Assembly (NCBI RefSeq): GCF_028640845.1 | Contig: NC_080546.1 | Coordinates: 68,105,205-68,169,204 of the forward strand | Direction of reading: 5' to 3' | DNA: 64,000 nt | Origin: Ahaetulla prasina | Lineage: Eukaryota > Chordata > Lepidosauria > Squamata > Colubridae | In this document: piece after piece, positions 9,040-18,848 of the stretch | How positions within the stretch are numbered: the stretch's first letter is position 1 | How the letters are laid out: each line of letters begins with the position of its first letter | Notes under the pieces: model-generated | The model's database searches: none | The model's input: the letters and a program-made list of their open reading frames with translations, nothing else | What the model was told of the DNA's origin: nothing | Position numbers and translations under genes: made by a program

Positions 9040-10007
9040 GATAGCACTGTATTTGGTGACATTTTAATATACACTGAAACTAGGGAGGAACATGTGAAAT
9101 TGGTACGGGTGGTCCCTAAAAGGCTCCGAAGGGCTGAACTGTATGCAAAGCTTTCCAAGTATGAATTTCACCAAGGTAAGATTGATTACCTGGGTTATCA
9201 TATCTCAAATGAAGGAGTGGAAATGGACCCAGAAAAGATAAAGGCAGTATTGGAGCAGACCCAATACTGACAATTGTAAAGTTTCCTGGGTTTCACTGAT
9301 TTCTACTGACAGTTCATCCCCTCCTCTGCAAAGTTTGCATTGCCAATCACCAACCTTTAAAAACTAAGGGTGAGGGGAAGCTGAAACCCGGTCAGCCACT
9401 TAAGTGGACTATGGAGTGCCAAGCAGCGTTTTTGAAAAACTCAAACTATTATTGCAGAGGAATGCCCGGGCGTTGCTACAGCCATGCACATACACTTCTA
9501 AGAAACTCACCAAGACTGAACAGAGGTGGGCGGTATACAGAAGGAGGCGTATACAGTGTGGTGGGCCCTACTCACTTGATGGCATTTCCTGGAAGGGGCA
9601 AGGATGCTGTTTGAGGTATGGACCAACCATAAAAATCTTGAAGCCCTGAAAACTCCATGCAAGCTATCCCCTAAACAAATTTTTTGGGTTTAACACTTTA
9701 ACCATTTCAACTTCACCTTGCATTATGTCCTGGTTGGAAGAATTTTATGGTGGATGCTTTGTCTAGGTTGCCCCAATACAACCGTGTTAAAGCTGAAGTG
9801 ATCAGACCTGTTATCCCCCTCAAATCAGCTAGCAGCCCTGGTAATCACTAGAGCTCAGGGGAAGGAGGAGCCTGAGATTCCAAATGAACTCTATGAGAAG
9901 CTCAAAGAAGCAATAAAAGTTGATGAATGGCTTACTACTCATAAAAATGACAGCACCATGCTTGATGGACTGGCTTGGGTCGGGGCCAAATTATATGTGC
10001 CCTCAAC
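9040..10007 (+). pseudogene. Ty3-2 Pol: RT end, RNase H and linker
   Basis: Starts in the RT catalytic motif, where the expected YLDD reads VFGD (GDILIYTETREEH follows), then KLVRVV.KRL..AELYAKLSKYEF and IDYLGYHISNEGVEMDP (RT thumb). RNase H follows: SKKLTKTEQRWAVY, FEVWTDHKNLEALKTP (containing the DHKNL block) and a DALSRL-like end. The tail before the LINE A insertion (ELYEKLKEAIKVDEWL, AKLYVPS) is the RNase H-integrase connection. Several stops and frameshifts. Loss of the first Asp of YxDD makes the RT inactive. Confidence 0.8.
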
Positions 10008-10034
10008 CTCCAAGGTCCCTTCCAATTCTGTTAT

Positions 10035-10563
10035 ATAATTAGAACTGCAGAAAAAATAATTGCTACCAACCTGCCTTCCATTGTGGACCTGTATACTGTA
10101 CGAATCAAGAAGAGGGTCGTGAAAATATTTACAGATCCCTCACATCCTGGACATAAACTGTTTCAACTCTTACCCTCAAAACGACGCTATAGAGCACTGC
10201 ACACCAGAACAACTAGACACAAGAACAGTTTTCCCCCGAAGGCCATCACTCTGCTAAACAAATAATTCCCTCAACACTGTCAGATTATTTACTGAATCTG
10301 CACTACTATTAATCGTTTCATAGTTCCCATCACCAATCTCTTTCCACTTATGACTGTATGACTATAACTTGTTGCTGGCAATCCTTATGATTTATATTGA
10401 TATATTGACATCAATTGTGTTGTAAATGTTATACCTTGATGAACGTATCTTTTCTTTTATGTACACTGAGAGCATATGCACCAAGACAAATTCCTTGTGT
10501 GTCCAATCACACTTGGCCAATAAAAAATTCTATTCTATTCTGTTCTGTTCTGTTCTGTTCTGT
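10035..10563 (+). mobile_element. LINE family A, 3' fragment (A-2)
   Basis: Severely 5'-truncated LINE A copy inside Ty3-2 pol. It encodes only the last about 75 residues of the RT ORF (IIRTAEKIIATNLPSIVDLY to TLLNK, stop at about 10263), followed by the family 3' UTR and a tail changing from (ATTCT) to (GTTCT). Ty3 coding sense resumes at aaggtcactcatg. The bases aaggtc flank both sides and may be a short TSD. Confidence 0.85.
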
Positions 10564-10565
10564 TA

Positions 10566-11816
10566 AAGGTCACTCATGATTCTAAGTCAGCAAGACATTT
10601 TGGATTTGTAAAAACCCTGCGCTTGGTTAAGAGGCAGTTTTGGTGGCCTTCCTTGAAGAAAGACATCGAAAGCTATGTGGCCAGCTGTCCAGTTTGTGCT
10701 GCAGCAAATAGACCTCCAGAGAAACCCACAGGGTTTTTACAGACTGTGGCTAACCTCCAGGCACTGTGGAAAGAAATATCTATGGACTTTAATGTGGAAT
10801 TGTCTGAAAGTGGGGGGAACATTGTTATTTGGGTTGTTTTTTATCTTTTTTCAAAACAGGTGCACTTTCTTCCCTGACCCAAAATTCCCTCTGCAAAGAC
10901 ATTAGCTAAACTCTTCATACAACATGTGTATAGGTTGCACAGTGTGCCCGAGTGCTTTATTTCAGATAGAGGAGTGCAATTTACATTGCAGTTTGGCAGG
11001 AATTCTTGAAGCTGTTGGGAACCGCCCAGGGCTTAAGCTCCTCTCATCACCTTGAAACTAATGGGGCTTCTGAGAGAACTAGAGCAGTCCTGGAACAGTA
11101 CCTAGGGTGCTACATTGATTACCAACAGGACAATTATGCTGACATTTTGCCTTTTGCAAAGGTAGCATGTAACAATTCTGTGCATAGTACCACGGGGTTC
11201 ACCCCATTTAAGGTGGCCTCTGGTAAGGACTTCGTAGCTATGTCAGAGCTGCCTCAAGAGAAACTACACATACCGTCTTTAGCAGAGTGGATAGCCCAAC
11301 TGCAGAACGTTTGGCCAGTTTCCCATAAGGCACTGGAGGAGGCACATCAGGCATATAAGAAACAAGCTGACAAAAAACATGTGAAGCCAAAAGAATTTAA
11401 ACTAGGTGACAGAGTTTACCTCTCCATGAAATACTTACAGTCCACCCAACCATTTAAGAAATTTGGTCCTAATACGTGGGGCCATTCCCAATTGTTAAAG
11501 TAATTAACCCAGTCACTTGCCGAACAACCTAGAACATATTCACCATGTATTTCACTACAGTTTGTTGAACCTGAAACTGTATCACCCCTTTGCTCTGTGC
11601 CTGACACTCTTCCTGTACCCACTCTGATTGAAGGGGAGCAACATTTTGAAGTTTAAGAAATTCTAGATTCCAGGAAACATAGAGGGAAGGTCCAATATCT
11701 CATTTCCTGGAAACATTCCCCACCCCCCAGCGCAGTTCAAATGGGTGGATGCTAAATATATCCAGGCACCTAAACTCCTCCAGACTTTCCATAGAAAATA
11801 CCCTGACAAACCCTGA
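10566..11816 (+). pseudogene. Ty3-2 integrase and C-terminal chromodomain-like region
   Basis: Reads as HHCC zinc-binding N terminus (HDSKSARHFGFV, then FWWPSLKKDIESYV and CPVCAAANRP), an rve-type catalytic core with a TLAKLFIQH..VPECFISDRG block (second catalytic Asp) and HHLETNGASERTRAVLEQYL (third acidic residue region), then DIYQ/YADILPFAKVACNNSVHSTTG and GDRVYL. The end (WKHSPP, W.DAKYIQAPKLLQTFHRKYPDKP) is chromodomain-like, placing it with the chromoviruses. Stops at about 10876 and frameshifts near 11000 and 11500 break it. The same region of Ty3-3 (53324-54336) is closely related. Confidence 0.8.
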
Positions 11817-11900
11817 AGGGGTCGCTGGTTTTGGTATGATGAATTCTACATTTTAATTGTATAAATTTGTATGGCTAATGCCTCTGCTATGGGAGCCAAA

Positions 11901-12193
11901 TGTTAGCCAGCCTGTTGCTTGCTGCCATAGAATAGGGGGGAAGGACAGCTTTGCAACTGTGGTTATCTTCAAGGCCAAGTCAGTTGGCTCTGGTATGCAG
12001 TAGCCTCTGGTTGCCTAGTTACAAGGGAATTGGGCTGTATACTGTATTTGAAAGTGCTGTGTTCCTGCCCTGTGCCTCAGAGCTTGCATGAAACTGTCTG
12101 CTTTCAATTTGTTCCTAGTAAAAGTACTTTTCTCTAAATCTAGGTAGTCATGGATTTTCTTTTCCTGGGAAATGAACAAAGGCAGCCCTGACA
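11901..12193 (+). repeat. 3' LTR of Ty3-2
   Basis: 293 bases with TG...CA ends (tgttagccag ... cagccctgaca), following the pol stop by about 85 bases. Its last 227 bases are matched by the remnant 5' LTR. I cannot read a convincing TSD because the 5' LTR start is lost. Confidence 0.85.
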
Positions 12194-12453
12194 TGAGGAG
12201 AAATTTTCTGATAGTGAGAACAATTAATCAATGAAACAGCTTGCCTCCCCAGGGTTGTGGCTTTCTATTGCTGGAGGTTTTCAAAACTGGATTGGACAAC
12301 CATTTGTTCAGGATGATAAAAGGCAGGGGTGTCAAACTGACAGCCCATGGGCCAGAAGCATCACACGCTGGCCATGCCCACCCCCATTTTAGCGAAGGGA
12401 AAAAAGTCACAATATTACAACCCTTGATATAACGTATATAAGGTATATAAGAT
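12194..12453. other. Spacer with a hAT-terminus-like sequence
   Basis: No coding sequence. The string caggggtgtcaaact at 12324-12338 resembles the terminal inverted repeat of hAT-family DNA transposons, but no matching opposite end or 8-bp TSD is visible. The preceding ggaggttttcaaaactggattggacaacc looks like part of a dispersed repeat that I cannot name. Confidence 0.35.
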
Positions 12454-13087
12454 TTCCACTAATATAGCAGAACCCCTAAGCATAATCTTTGAAAAATCTT
12501 TCACGACCAGCTCCCTTCCCAATCTATGGTCACTAGCCATGGTCATCTCTGTCTTTAAAAAAGGAGACACCAGCCTAGTTGAAAATTATAGACCAATTTC
12601 TTTATGCTGCGTCACCTGCAAAGTAATGGAATCAATCATCAACCAATCCATCATCCTCCACCTAGAAACAAACAACCTACTCTCTAATAAACAATTTGGT
12701 TTCAGAAAAAATTTATCCTGTAATTTACAACTTCTTCACTGCAAAAACATATGGACTACAAATCTTGATCAGGGCAAAGCAACAGATGCAATTTACATAG
12801 ACTTCTGTAAAGCTTTTGATTCAGTGGTACATGACAAACTTCTTCTAAAACTAAAATCCTATGGCATCCCCAGACCGCTCCATAATTGGATAACAGCGTT
12901 CCTGTCAAACAGACAACAAATGGTCAAAATCCTGCTCCTGTCAATAGCGGTGTCCCCCAAGGCAGTGTTCTAAGACCAACACTCTTCATATAAACGACCT
13001 CTGTGACCATATTATAAGTAATTGTGTTCTCTTCGCTGATGATGTTAAACTATTTAACACTACCAAAAATATGGCTACCCTTCAAAA
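12454..13087 (+). pseudogene. LINE B reverse transcriptase, first half
   Basis: RT segment with FKKGDTSLVENYRPISLCCVTCKVMESI-type fingers, NKQFGFRKNLSC, IYIDFCKAFDSVVHDKLLLK (RT motif A, catalytic Asp in DFCKAFD) and FADDVKLFNT (motif C, catalytic AspAsp). A frameshift between 12940 and 13000 breaks the PQGSVLGP motif. The reading is cut at 13087 by the LINE A insertion. Confidence 0.85.
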
Positions 13088-13369
13088 TAGAATAGAATAG
13101 AATAGAATTTTTATTGGCCAAGTGTGATTGGACACACAAGGAATTTGTCTTGGTGCATATGCTCTCAGTGTACATAAAAGAAAAGATACGTTCATCAAGG
13201 TACAACATTTACAACACAATTGATGATCAATATATCAATATAAATCATAAGGATTGCCAGCAACAAGTTATAGTCATACAGTCATAAGTGGAAAGAGATT
13301 GGTGATGGGAACTATGAAACGATTAATAGTAGTGCAGATTCAGTAAATAGTCTGACAGTGTTGAGGGAA

Positions 13370-15842
13370 TTATTTGTTTAGCAGAGTGATGGCCTTCGGG
13401 AAAAAACTGTTCTTGTGTCTAGTTGTTCTGGTGTGCAGTGTTCTATAGCGTCGTTTGAGGGTAGGAGTTGAAACAGTTTATGTCCAGGATGCGGGATCTG
13501 CAAATATTTTCACGGCCCTCTTCTTGATTCGTGCAGTATACAGGTCCTCAATGGAAGGCAAGTTGGTAGCAATTATTTTTTCTGAAGTTCTAATTATCCT
13601 CTGAAGTCTGTGTTTTTCTTGTTGGGTTGCAGAACCGAACCAGACAGTTATAGAGGTGCAAATGACAGACTCAATAATTCCTCTGTAGAATTGGATCAGC
13701 AGCTCCTTGGGCAGTTTGAGCTTACTGAGTTGGCGCAGAAAGAACATTCTTTGTTGGCCTTTTTAATGATGTTTTGATGTTAGCTGTCCATTTGAGATTT
13801 TATGATATGATAGAACCCAGAAATTTGAAGGTTTCTACTGTTGATACTGTGTTGTCAAGTATTGTGAGAGGTGGAAGTATGGAAGGGTTTCTCCTAAAGT
13901 CTACCACCATTTCTACGGTTTTGAGTGTGTTCAGTTCCAGATTGTTTTGGTTGCACCACAAGGCTAGTCGTTCGACCTCTCGTCTATATGCGGATTCGTC
14001 ATTGTCTCGAATGAGACCAATCACTGTTGTGTCATCTGCAAACTTCAGTAGCTTAACAGATGGATCATTGGAGATGCAGTCATTGGTATACAGAGAGAAG
14101 AGAAGTGGGGAGAGCACACAGCCTTGGGGGGCCCCTGTGCTAATTGTACAGGTATTTGATGTGATCTTGCTTAGCTTCACCTGCTGCTTCCTGTTTGTTA
14201 GGAAGCTTGTGATCCACTTACAAGCCTGTAGCTGGTTTAGCTTAGTTAGAAGAATGTCTGGAATGATGGTATTGAATGCTGAACTAAAGTCTACAAAAAG
14301 GACCCTTGCATAGGTCTTTGGAGACTCAAGATGTTGTAGGATGTAGTGCAGAGCCATATTAACAGCATCATCTGTTGATCTATTTGCTTGGTATGCAAAT
14401 TGCAAGGGGTCTAACAGCGGATCCGTGATGGATTTCAGGTAGGAAAGCACTAGCCTTTCAAAGGTTTTCATGACTACAGATGTTAAAGCAACTGGTCTGT
14501 AGTCATTCAGTTCCTTGATGGTGGGCTTCTTCGGCACTGGGATGATGGTAGAGCGTTTGAAGCAAGAAGGAACATAACACATCTCTAGTGATTTATTGAA
14601 AATATGGGTGAAGATGGGGCCAATTGGTCAGCACAGACTTTTAAGCAAGAAGGAGTTATCTTGTCTGGGCCTGGAGCTTTTCCTGGCTTTTGTCTGTGAA
14701 ATAGGTCCTGCACTTCCTTTTCTGTCATCACTAGGTATTGTGAGGTCAATGAAATGCGGTCTGTTGTAGGAGGCTTGGTTGTTGCTGGTGTGTCTGAGAT
14801 GGGGTTGTGAGATAGGTGGCTGTAGTTTCCTTTCAAACCTGCAGTAAAACTCATTCAGGTCATCTGCCAGTTGTTGATTACCTTCAGCCTGGGAAGGAGG
14901 TTTGCCATAGCCGGTGATATTTTTAAGAGTTTTCCACATGTTTGCTGGTTCATTTGCTGAAAACTGATTCTTTAGCTTTTCAGAGTAGCTTCTTTTTGCT
15001 GCTCTTATCTCCCTTGTTAGTGCATTTCTGGCCTGATTGTACAGCATTTTATCACCTTTTCTGTAGGCTTCCTCTTTGGAATGCCGTAGCTGCTTAAGTT
15101 TAGGTGTAAACCAAGGTTTGTTGTTACTGTGTATTCGCAAGTTCCTTGTAGGTACACATAGGTCTTCACAAAAGCTGACATATGATGTTACAGTATCTGT
15201 GAGTTCATCCAGGTCTGCAGAGGTATCTTTAAAAATATTCCAATCAGTGCAGTCAAAACATGCCTGTAGCTTTAATTCTGATTCCTCCGTCCAGGTTTTC
15301 ACTGATTTAATTATTGGTTTTATGGCTTTAAGTCTTTGCCTGTAAGCAGGTACAAGGTGAATCATGCAATGATCAGAGTGTCCTACAGCTGCACGTGGCA
15401 AAGACCGATAGGCATCTTTTAGTGTTGTGTAGCAGTGGTCTAGAATATTCTTGCCTCTGGTGGGACAATTGACATGCTGAAAGTATTTTGGTAGTTCTTT
15501 CCTTAAGTTTGCCTTGTTTAGATCTCCCAAAACAATGGCCAGTGAATCAGGGTGTCTGGCTTCAGCCTCCATGATTTGGTCAGCTAGAGTTCGTAATGCC
15601 TTGTTTACACAGGCTTGTGGTGGGACATAAACAGCAATTAGAAGAAATGAGGAAAATTCATGAGGTGAATAGTAAGGTTTGCAGTTGATAATTAGAGTCT
15701 CTAAATTGTTGTCACAGAATTTGTAAATTATGTTAAAATCTTGACACCAGGTTCTATTAATGTATAGGCATAAGCCTCCTCCTTTCTTTTTACCAGATGT
15801 TTCTGGAATCCTGTCTGATCATTCAATTTGAAATCCTGGAAT
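13370..15842 (-). pseudogene. LINE A ORF: end of endonuclease, linker and reverse transcriptase
   Basis: Minus strand, continuing from 17335-17784 across the nested insertion. Contains the endonuclease end (LAIVLGDLNKANL; then SDHCMIHLVP), a linker (KPWFTPKLKQLRHSKEEAYR, RAAKRSYSEKLKNQF, MWKTLKNITGYGKPP), then the [56 protein letters not shown] (catalytic AspAsp), VDFRRNPS, and the C terminus to TAA at 13372-13370. Frameshifts lie near 13770, 14600 and 14850. The blocks correspond to L2/CR1-group RTs. Confidence 0.85.
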
Positions 15843-15860
15843 GTTCAGGCTGCTATTTTC
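15843..15860. repeat. 18-bp TSD, left copy (miniature L1)
   Basis: gttcaggctgctattttc, repeated exactly at 17317-17334. Marks the insertion of the miniature L1 into LINE A-3. Confidence 0.95.
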
Positions 15861-17316
15861 TTTTTTTTTTTTTTATTCAAAAAGTTTTACAAAAAATTTT
15901 TCCCCCTTTCCCCCCAACCCCTTTCCCTTCACAAACCCCCTCCCCCTCCCCCCCTGGCTTCCCGGAACAAACACAAGGTATAGTTAAAAATAAAACAAAC
16001 ATATGCTAAAAAAAAAATTTTTTTTCCCAAAACTATTATACCAATTCTCCCTCTCTAGCTCTGACTTCCTCCTTACATAACCAAATCCTTCAAAAAATTA
16101 ACAATAAACAATAATAAAATATATAAATCAGTAGAACAAATTAATCCTAAAATATTTTAAAACCAGCTAAAACGTAAAAATCCAATCCAATTCAGAGAAT
16201 ATCTCCTTATAGCTTCTATAACCATATAACCATATAATTCTTTCGGGGACACAAATATTTTGTCTATTAATATTTTAAAAAAACCTTGTTTCAAAAATAA
16301 TACTATTGTCTCTTGCCATTTTTTTTGGTGCATTAATCTCTGTCTTTCCTTCGTTGCTCCTTTTAAAAAGTCAATCACAATATTTCCTAGTAATTCCTTA
16401 TGTCCAGAAATCCAAAATTACTGCCGATATTCCATCAGTCCAAAAAGAGAACTCTTGGGAAACATTAAGCTTGTGAGTCTTTTCCATTTGAGGGACAATC
16501 TCCTGTAGCACAAATTCAGGCAGCTCATCCAAACTATTTAAAGAAAACTTCTTTAGATCACCTTGTTTCTTCACAATCAAATCTTCATATTTATCCACTT
16601 TTATTTGTATATCCTCCATTCCATTTTCCGAATAATTGCACTGGTTAATTTGCTCCAAACTCTCATCCAAAACGTCCCCATTTTTTATCAATTTGTATTT
16701 TTGAATAATTAAATACATTCTTTCTGTGTAGTCCTGTATAACGTCCGAACCCATTCTTCTGAAAGAACCTCCATAACAAAATTCCTGCTGAGAATCCCCT
16801 TGTAACGTACTTAAACAGCGTAATATAATCCAACAGTCCACAGTCAAACACAATAAGATAAAATCTCCATTCAGTTTCGATTCAACAGCAAAGCTCCCTT
16901 TGATGTATCGCTCTGCTTTCAGTTTCTCTAAAACGAAACTGAAGGGGGGGAGGAAGTCAGAAAATCAAAAATACTTGCAAACCAATAATTGCTCCTCACA
17001 TTGTTCCGCCTGCTTTTCGTATCCACAAAAAATCAATTGCTAGCAGAAGTGGACATCTTCCTCTTTTCCTGCTTTTCAGGAGCGCAGAGAATACTGGAGG
17101 TGGGGAGGGGTAAAATGATTCGACCGTTCAGGACTTTGTATTACAAAACAAAGCCCTAGGGAATCTACCCAATTCCTCCCCCTTGCTCTGTCTCTCTCTT
17201 TCAACCAGAGAGAGAAATGAAGCCGGGATCAGTTGTTAAATCCGGCTTTTACGGTATTCAATGCGGAGTGCCATAAATTGGCACCCAGCGAGAAAGATGG
17301 CGCCACCCAGAAGCCC
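15861..17316 (-). mobile_element. Miniature L1-derived retroposon, copy 1
   Basis: 1.46-kb retroposon on the minus strand with a perfect 18-bp TSD and an A-rich 3' end. Its 5' part (17316 to about 16880) parallels the 5' UTR of the full-length L1 at 32427-33010, sharing stretches such as gctcctgaaaagcaggaaaaga and gcaagtattt. The middle encodes a short coiled coil related to ORF1. The next part resembles the ORF2 end, and the 3' UTR (tagcatatgtttgttttatt onward) matches that of the full-length L1. It is therefore an internally deleted derivative that would need L1 proteins in trans. A second copy lies at 54350-55595. Confidence 0.8.
16398..16718 (-). pseudogene. Short coiled-coil ORF of miniature L1, copy 1
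   Basis: 106-codon frame from MYLIIQKYKLIKNGD. Its NGMEDIQIKVDKYEDLIVKK block corresponds to the ORF1 block NKMGGMQIKLDKNEDQVV of the full-length L1, so it is a shortened ORF1 coiled coil. A C-terminal part (LDELPEFVLQEI, EFSFWTDGI) has no counterpart that I recognise. The other copy (54536-54916) preserves both parts with conservative changes, which hints at past translation. RRM and CTD are absent. Confidence 0.55.
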
Positions 17317-17334
17317 GTTCAGGCTGCTATTTTC
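17317..17334. repeat. 18-bp TSD, right copy (miniature L1)
   Basis: Exact second copy of gttcaggctgctattttc; LINE A coding sequence resumes after it. Confidence 0.95.
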
Positions 17335-17784
17335 AATTGATTCATTTAACCAGGTTTCAGAGAAGCATAGGACTGCTGAATTGCGAAAATCAGAATAGTA
17401 TTTGTTTAAGAGGAGTATTTCATCCATCTTATTTGCAAGTGAGCGTATATTTGTTAGGAAAATTGAAGGCAGAGGAGTTTTAATGCGAGTTCTTAGCTTG
17501 ATTAAGATCCCAGATCGCTTACCTCTTTTCCTTCGTTTCCGTCGTTTGGTTTTTTTAGTAATCCATGGCTCCGTGGGAATTGCCTCCTCCTGTGTTAGAA
17601 TCTCCTCCGTGTTTGTAAAGACAGGCGGGGGTGAGATTAAAGAAAGCTGCTCCTTAAAGAAATGTTCCTTAATTTTTAGCAGATGGTCTCGTGAGTAGGA
17701 AATCCGTAGTGAGTCACAGAGAACAATTAGAAATAAAGAAACAATTAGAGAGCATTTCACCGAGGCAGCCTTCATCGGCGCCAT
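17335..17784 (-). pseudogene. LINE A ORF N terminus: hydrophobic leader, basic region, endonuclease start
   Basis: From the ATG at 17784 (MAPMKAAS). Residues about 11-22 are strongly hydrophobic (CSLIVSLFLIVLC), resembling a signal or anchor sequence. A very basic stretch follows (KTKRRKRRKRGKRSG), plausible as a nuclear localisation signal. The endonuclease then begins with LTNIRSLANKMDEILLL and CFSETWLNESI, the APE-type N terminus with its catalytic Glu in SETWL. The frame itself is open; the interruption is the nested insertion downstream. Confidence 0.75.
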
Positions 17785-17787
17785 CTT
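17777..17787 (-). promoter_or_regulatory. YY1-like motif at LINE A 5' end
   Basis: aagatggcgcc at the extreme 5' end on the minus strand, overlapping the first ATG. It resembles the AAnATGGCG YY1 site known at the start of human L1. Similar motifs stand at the starts of LINE B (43921-43930) and LINE C (21179-21189). Confidence 0.45.
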
Positions 17788-17795
17788 AGTCAAAA

Positions 17796-18567
17796 CCTTG
17801 ACTTTGTGTTGGAATGGTCAAAAACTTGGCAATTCCAAATCTCAACCAGCAAATGCTCTGTCTTACACATTGGAAAAAAGAATCAGAACATTAAATACAA
17901 GCTCGATGGACATTACCTTGTTGATGACCCTCACCCCGTTAAAGACCTTGGAGTTTTCCTATCAAATGATCTAAGCACCAAAGCCCACTGCAACTACATC
18001 GCAGAAAAGGCTTTAAGAGTTGTAAACTTAATCTTGCGTAGCTTCTTCTCCAGAAAGATTACACTACTAACCAGAGCATATAAAACGTTTGCTAGACCAA
18101 TTCTTGAATACAGCTCACCTGTCTGGAACCCATACCTCATTTCTGACATCAATACAATTGAGCGTGTCCAGAAATATTTTACAAGATGAGTTCTCCACTC
18201 CTCTGATTACAACAAAATACCTTATGCCACCAGACTTGAAATCCAAATTACCAAGGACCTGGGTTTAGAAAATTTAGAACTCCGCCGCCTTCGACATGAC
18301 CTGAGTTTAACTCATAGAATCATCTGTTACAATGTCTTTCCTGTTGAAGACTACTTCAGCTTCAATCGCAACAATACACGAGCACACAATAGATTTAAGC
18401 TTAATGTGAACCATTCCAATCTTGATTGCACAAAATATGACTTCAGTAACAGAGTTGTTAATGCCTGGAATGCACTACCTGACTCTGCAGTCTCTTCCCA
18501 AAATCCCAAAATCTTTAACCAAGGACTATCTACTATTGACCTCACCCCGATCCTAAGAGGTCTTTAA
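17796..18567 (+). pseudogene. LINE B reverse transcriptase, C-terminal half
   Basis: Resumes LINE B-1 after the insertion: LQISTSKCSVLHIGKK-like, VDDPHPVKDLGVFLSNDLS, KALRVVNLILRSFFS, TRAYKTFARPILEYSSPVWN and DINTIERVQKYF. A stop at 18187 and an about 9-base insertion near 18245 break it, after which LENLELRRLR, IICYNV.PV.DYF and a final LRGL then TAA can still be read. This is the RT thumb and C-terminal tail of a CR1-group LINE. Confidence 0.85.
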
Positions 18568-18740
18568 GGGGCATGCATAAGAGCACCAGCGTGTCTACCG
18601 TTCCTGTCCTAATGTTCCCTTTGATTTTATCCAATTCGTACAGTTATTTCATGCTTATGCTTATATATATGCTTATGCTTATATATATGCTTATATATAG
18701 TATAGTTATTTCATGCTTACGCTTATATATACTGTTGTGA

Positions 18741-18744
18741 CAAA

Positions 18745-18795
<51 letters not shown>

Positions 18796-18800
18796 ATATA
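18741..18800 (+). repeat. (AAAT)n tail of LINE B-1
   Basis: About fourteen AAAT units directly after ttgtgaca, the terminal sequence also found before the tails of B-3 (46500-46545) and, reversed, B-4 (62259-62300). The upstream 18650-18730 holds short repeats of tgcttatatata. Confidence 0.9.
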
Positions 18801-18848
18801 AAAAAATAAATAAAAAAAAGTATCCTGCCTTGGGCAGAGGATTGAACT

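Larger units (their letters stand above)
8781..12193 (+). mobile_element. Ty3/gypsy chromovirus-type element, internally deleted (Ty3-2)
   Basis: Plus-strand LTR retrotransposon with a 3' LTR (11901-12193) and a 5'-truncated first LTR (8781-9007) sharing the end cagccctgaca. Between them are the end of RT, RNase H, integrase and a chromodomain-like tail. Gag, protease and the first half of RT are missing: the sequence passes from the LTR end almost directly into the RT active-site region. A LINE A fragment sits in the pol region at 10035-10563. Confidence 0.85.
13088..17789 (-). mobile_element. LINE family A, full-length (A-3), with nested insertion
   Basis: The only apparently full-length LINE A here. 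Its 5' end begins with aagatggcgccgatg on the minus strand (about 17787) and its 3' end is the (ATTCT)n tail at 13088. Excluding the miniature L1 (15861-17316 and one TSD copy) it is about 3.2 kb. Flanked by tcaaaa on both sides (13082-13087, 17790-17795), a short candidate TSD inside LINE B. One long ORF (endonuclease then RT) is recognisable but broken by frameshifts. Confidence 0.85.
12454..18800 (+). mobile_element. LINE family B, interrupted (B-1)
   Basis: CR1-group LINE in two parts, 12454-13087 and 17796-18800, separated by a full-length LINE A. Removing the insert restores the RT order: YRPISLC, SVVHDKLLLKLKSYG and FADDVKLF before it, then LQISTSKCSVLHIGKK, HPVKDLGVF and FARPILEYSSPVWNP after it. 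The 3' UTR ends in an (AAAT)n tail. 5'-truncated at about 12454, where the family sequence agcagaacccctaag begins. Confidence 0.85.

Noticed and set aside
12324..12338. Complete hAT transposon
   Set aside because: Only one terminus-like string; no opposite TIR or 8-bp TSD found.
13774..14313. 179-aa plus-strand ORF, also seen as 149 aa at 7549-7998
   Set aside because: Conserved between two loci only because both are antisense to the LINE A reverse transcriptase.
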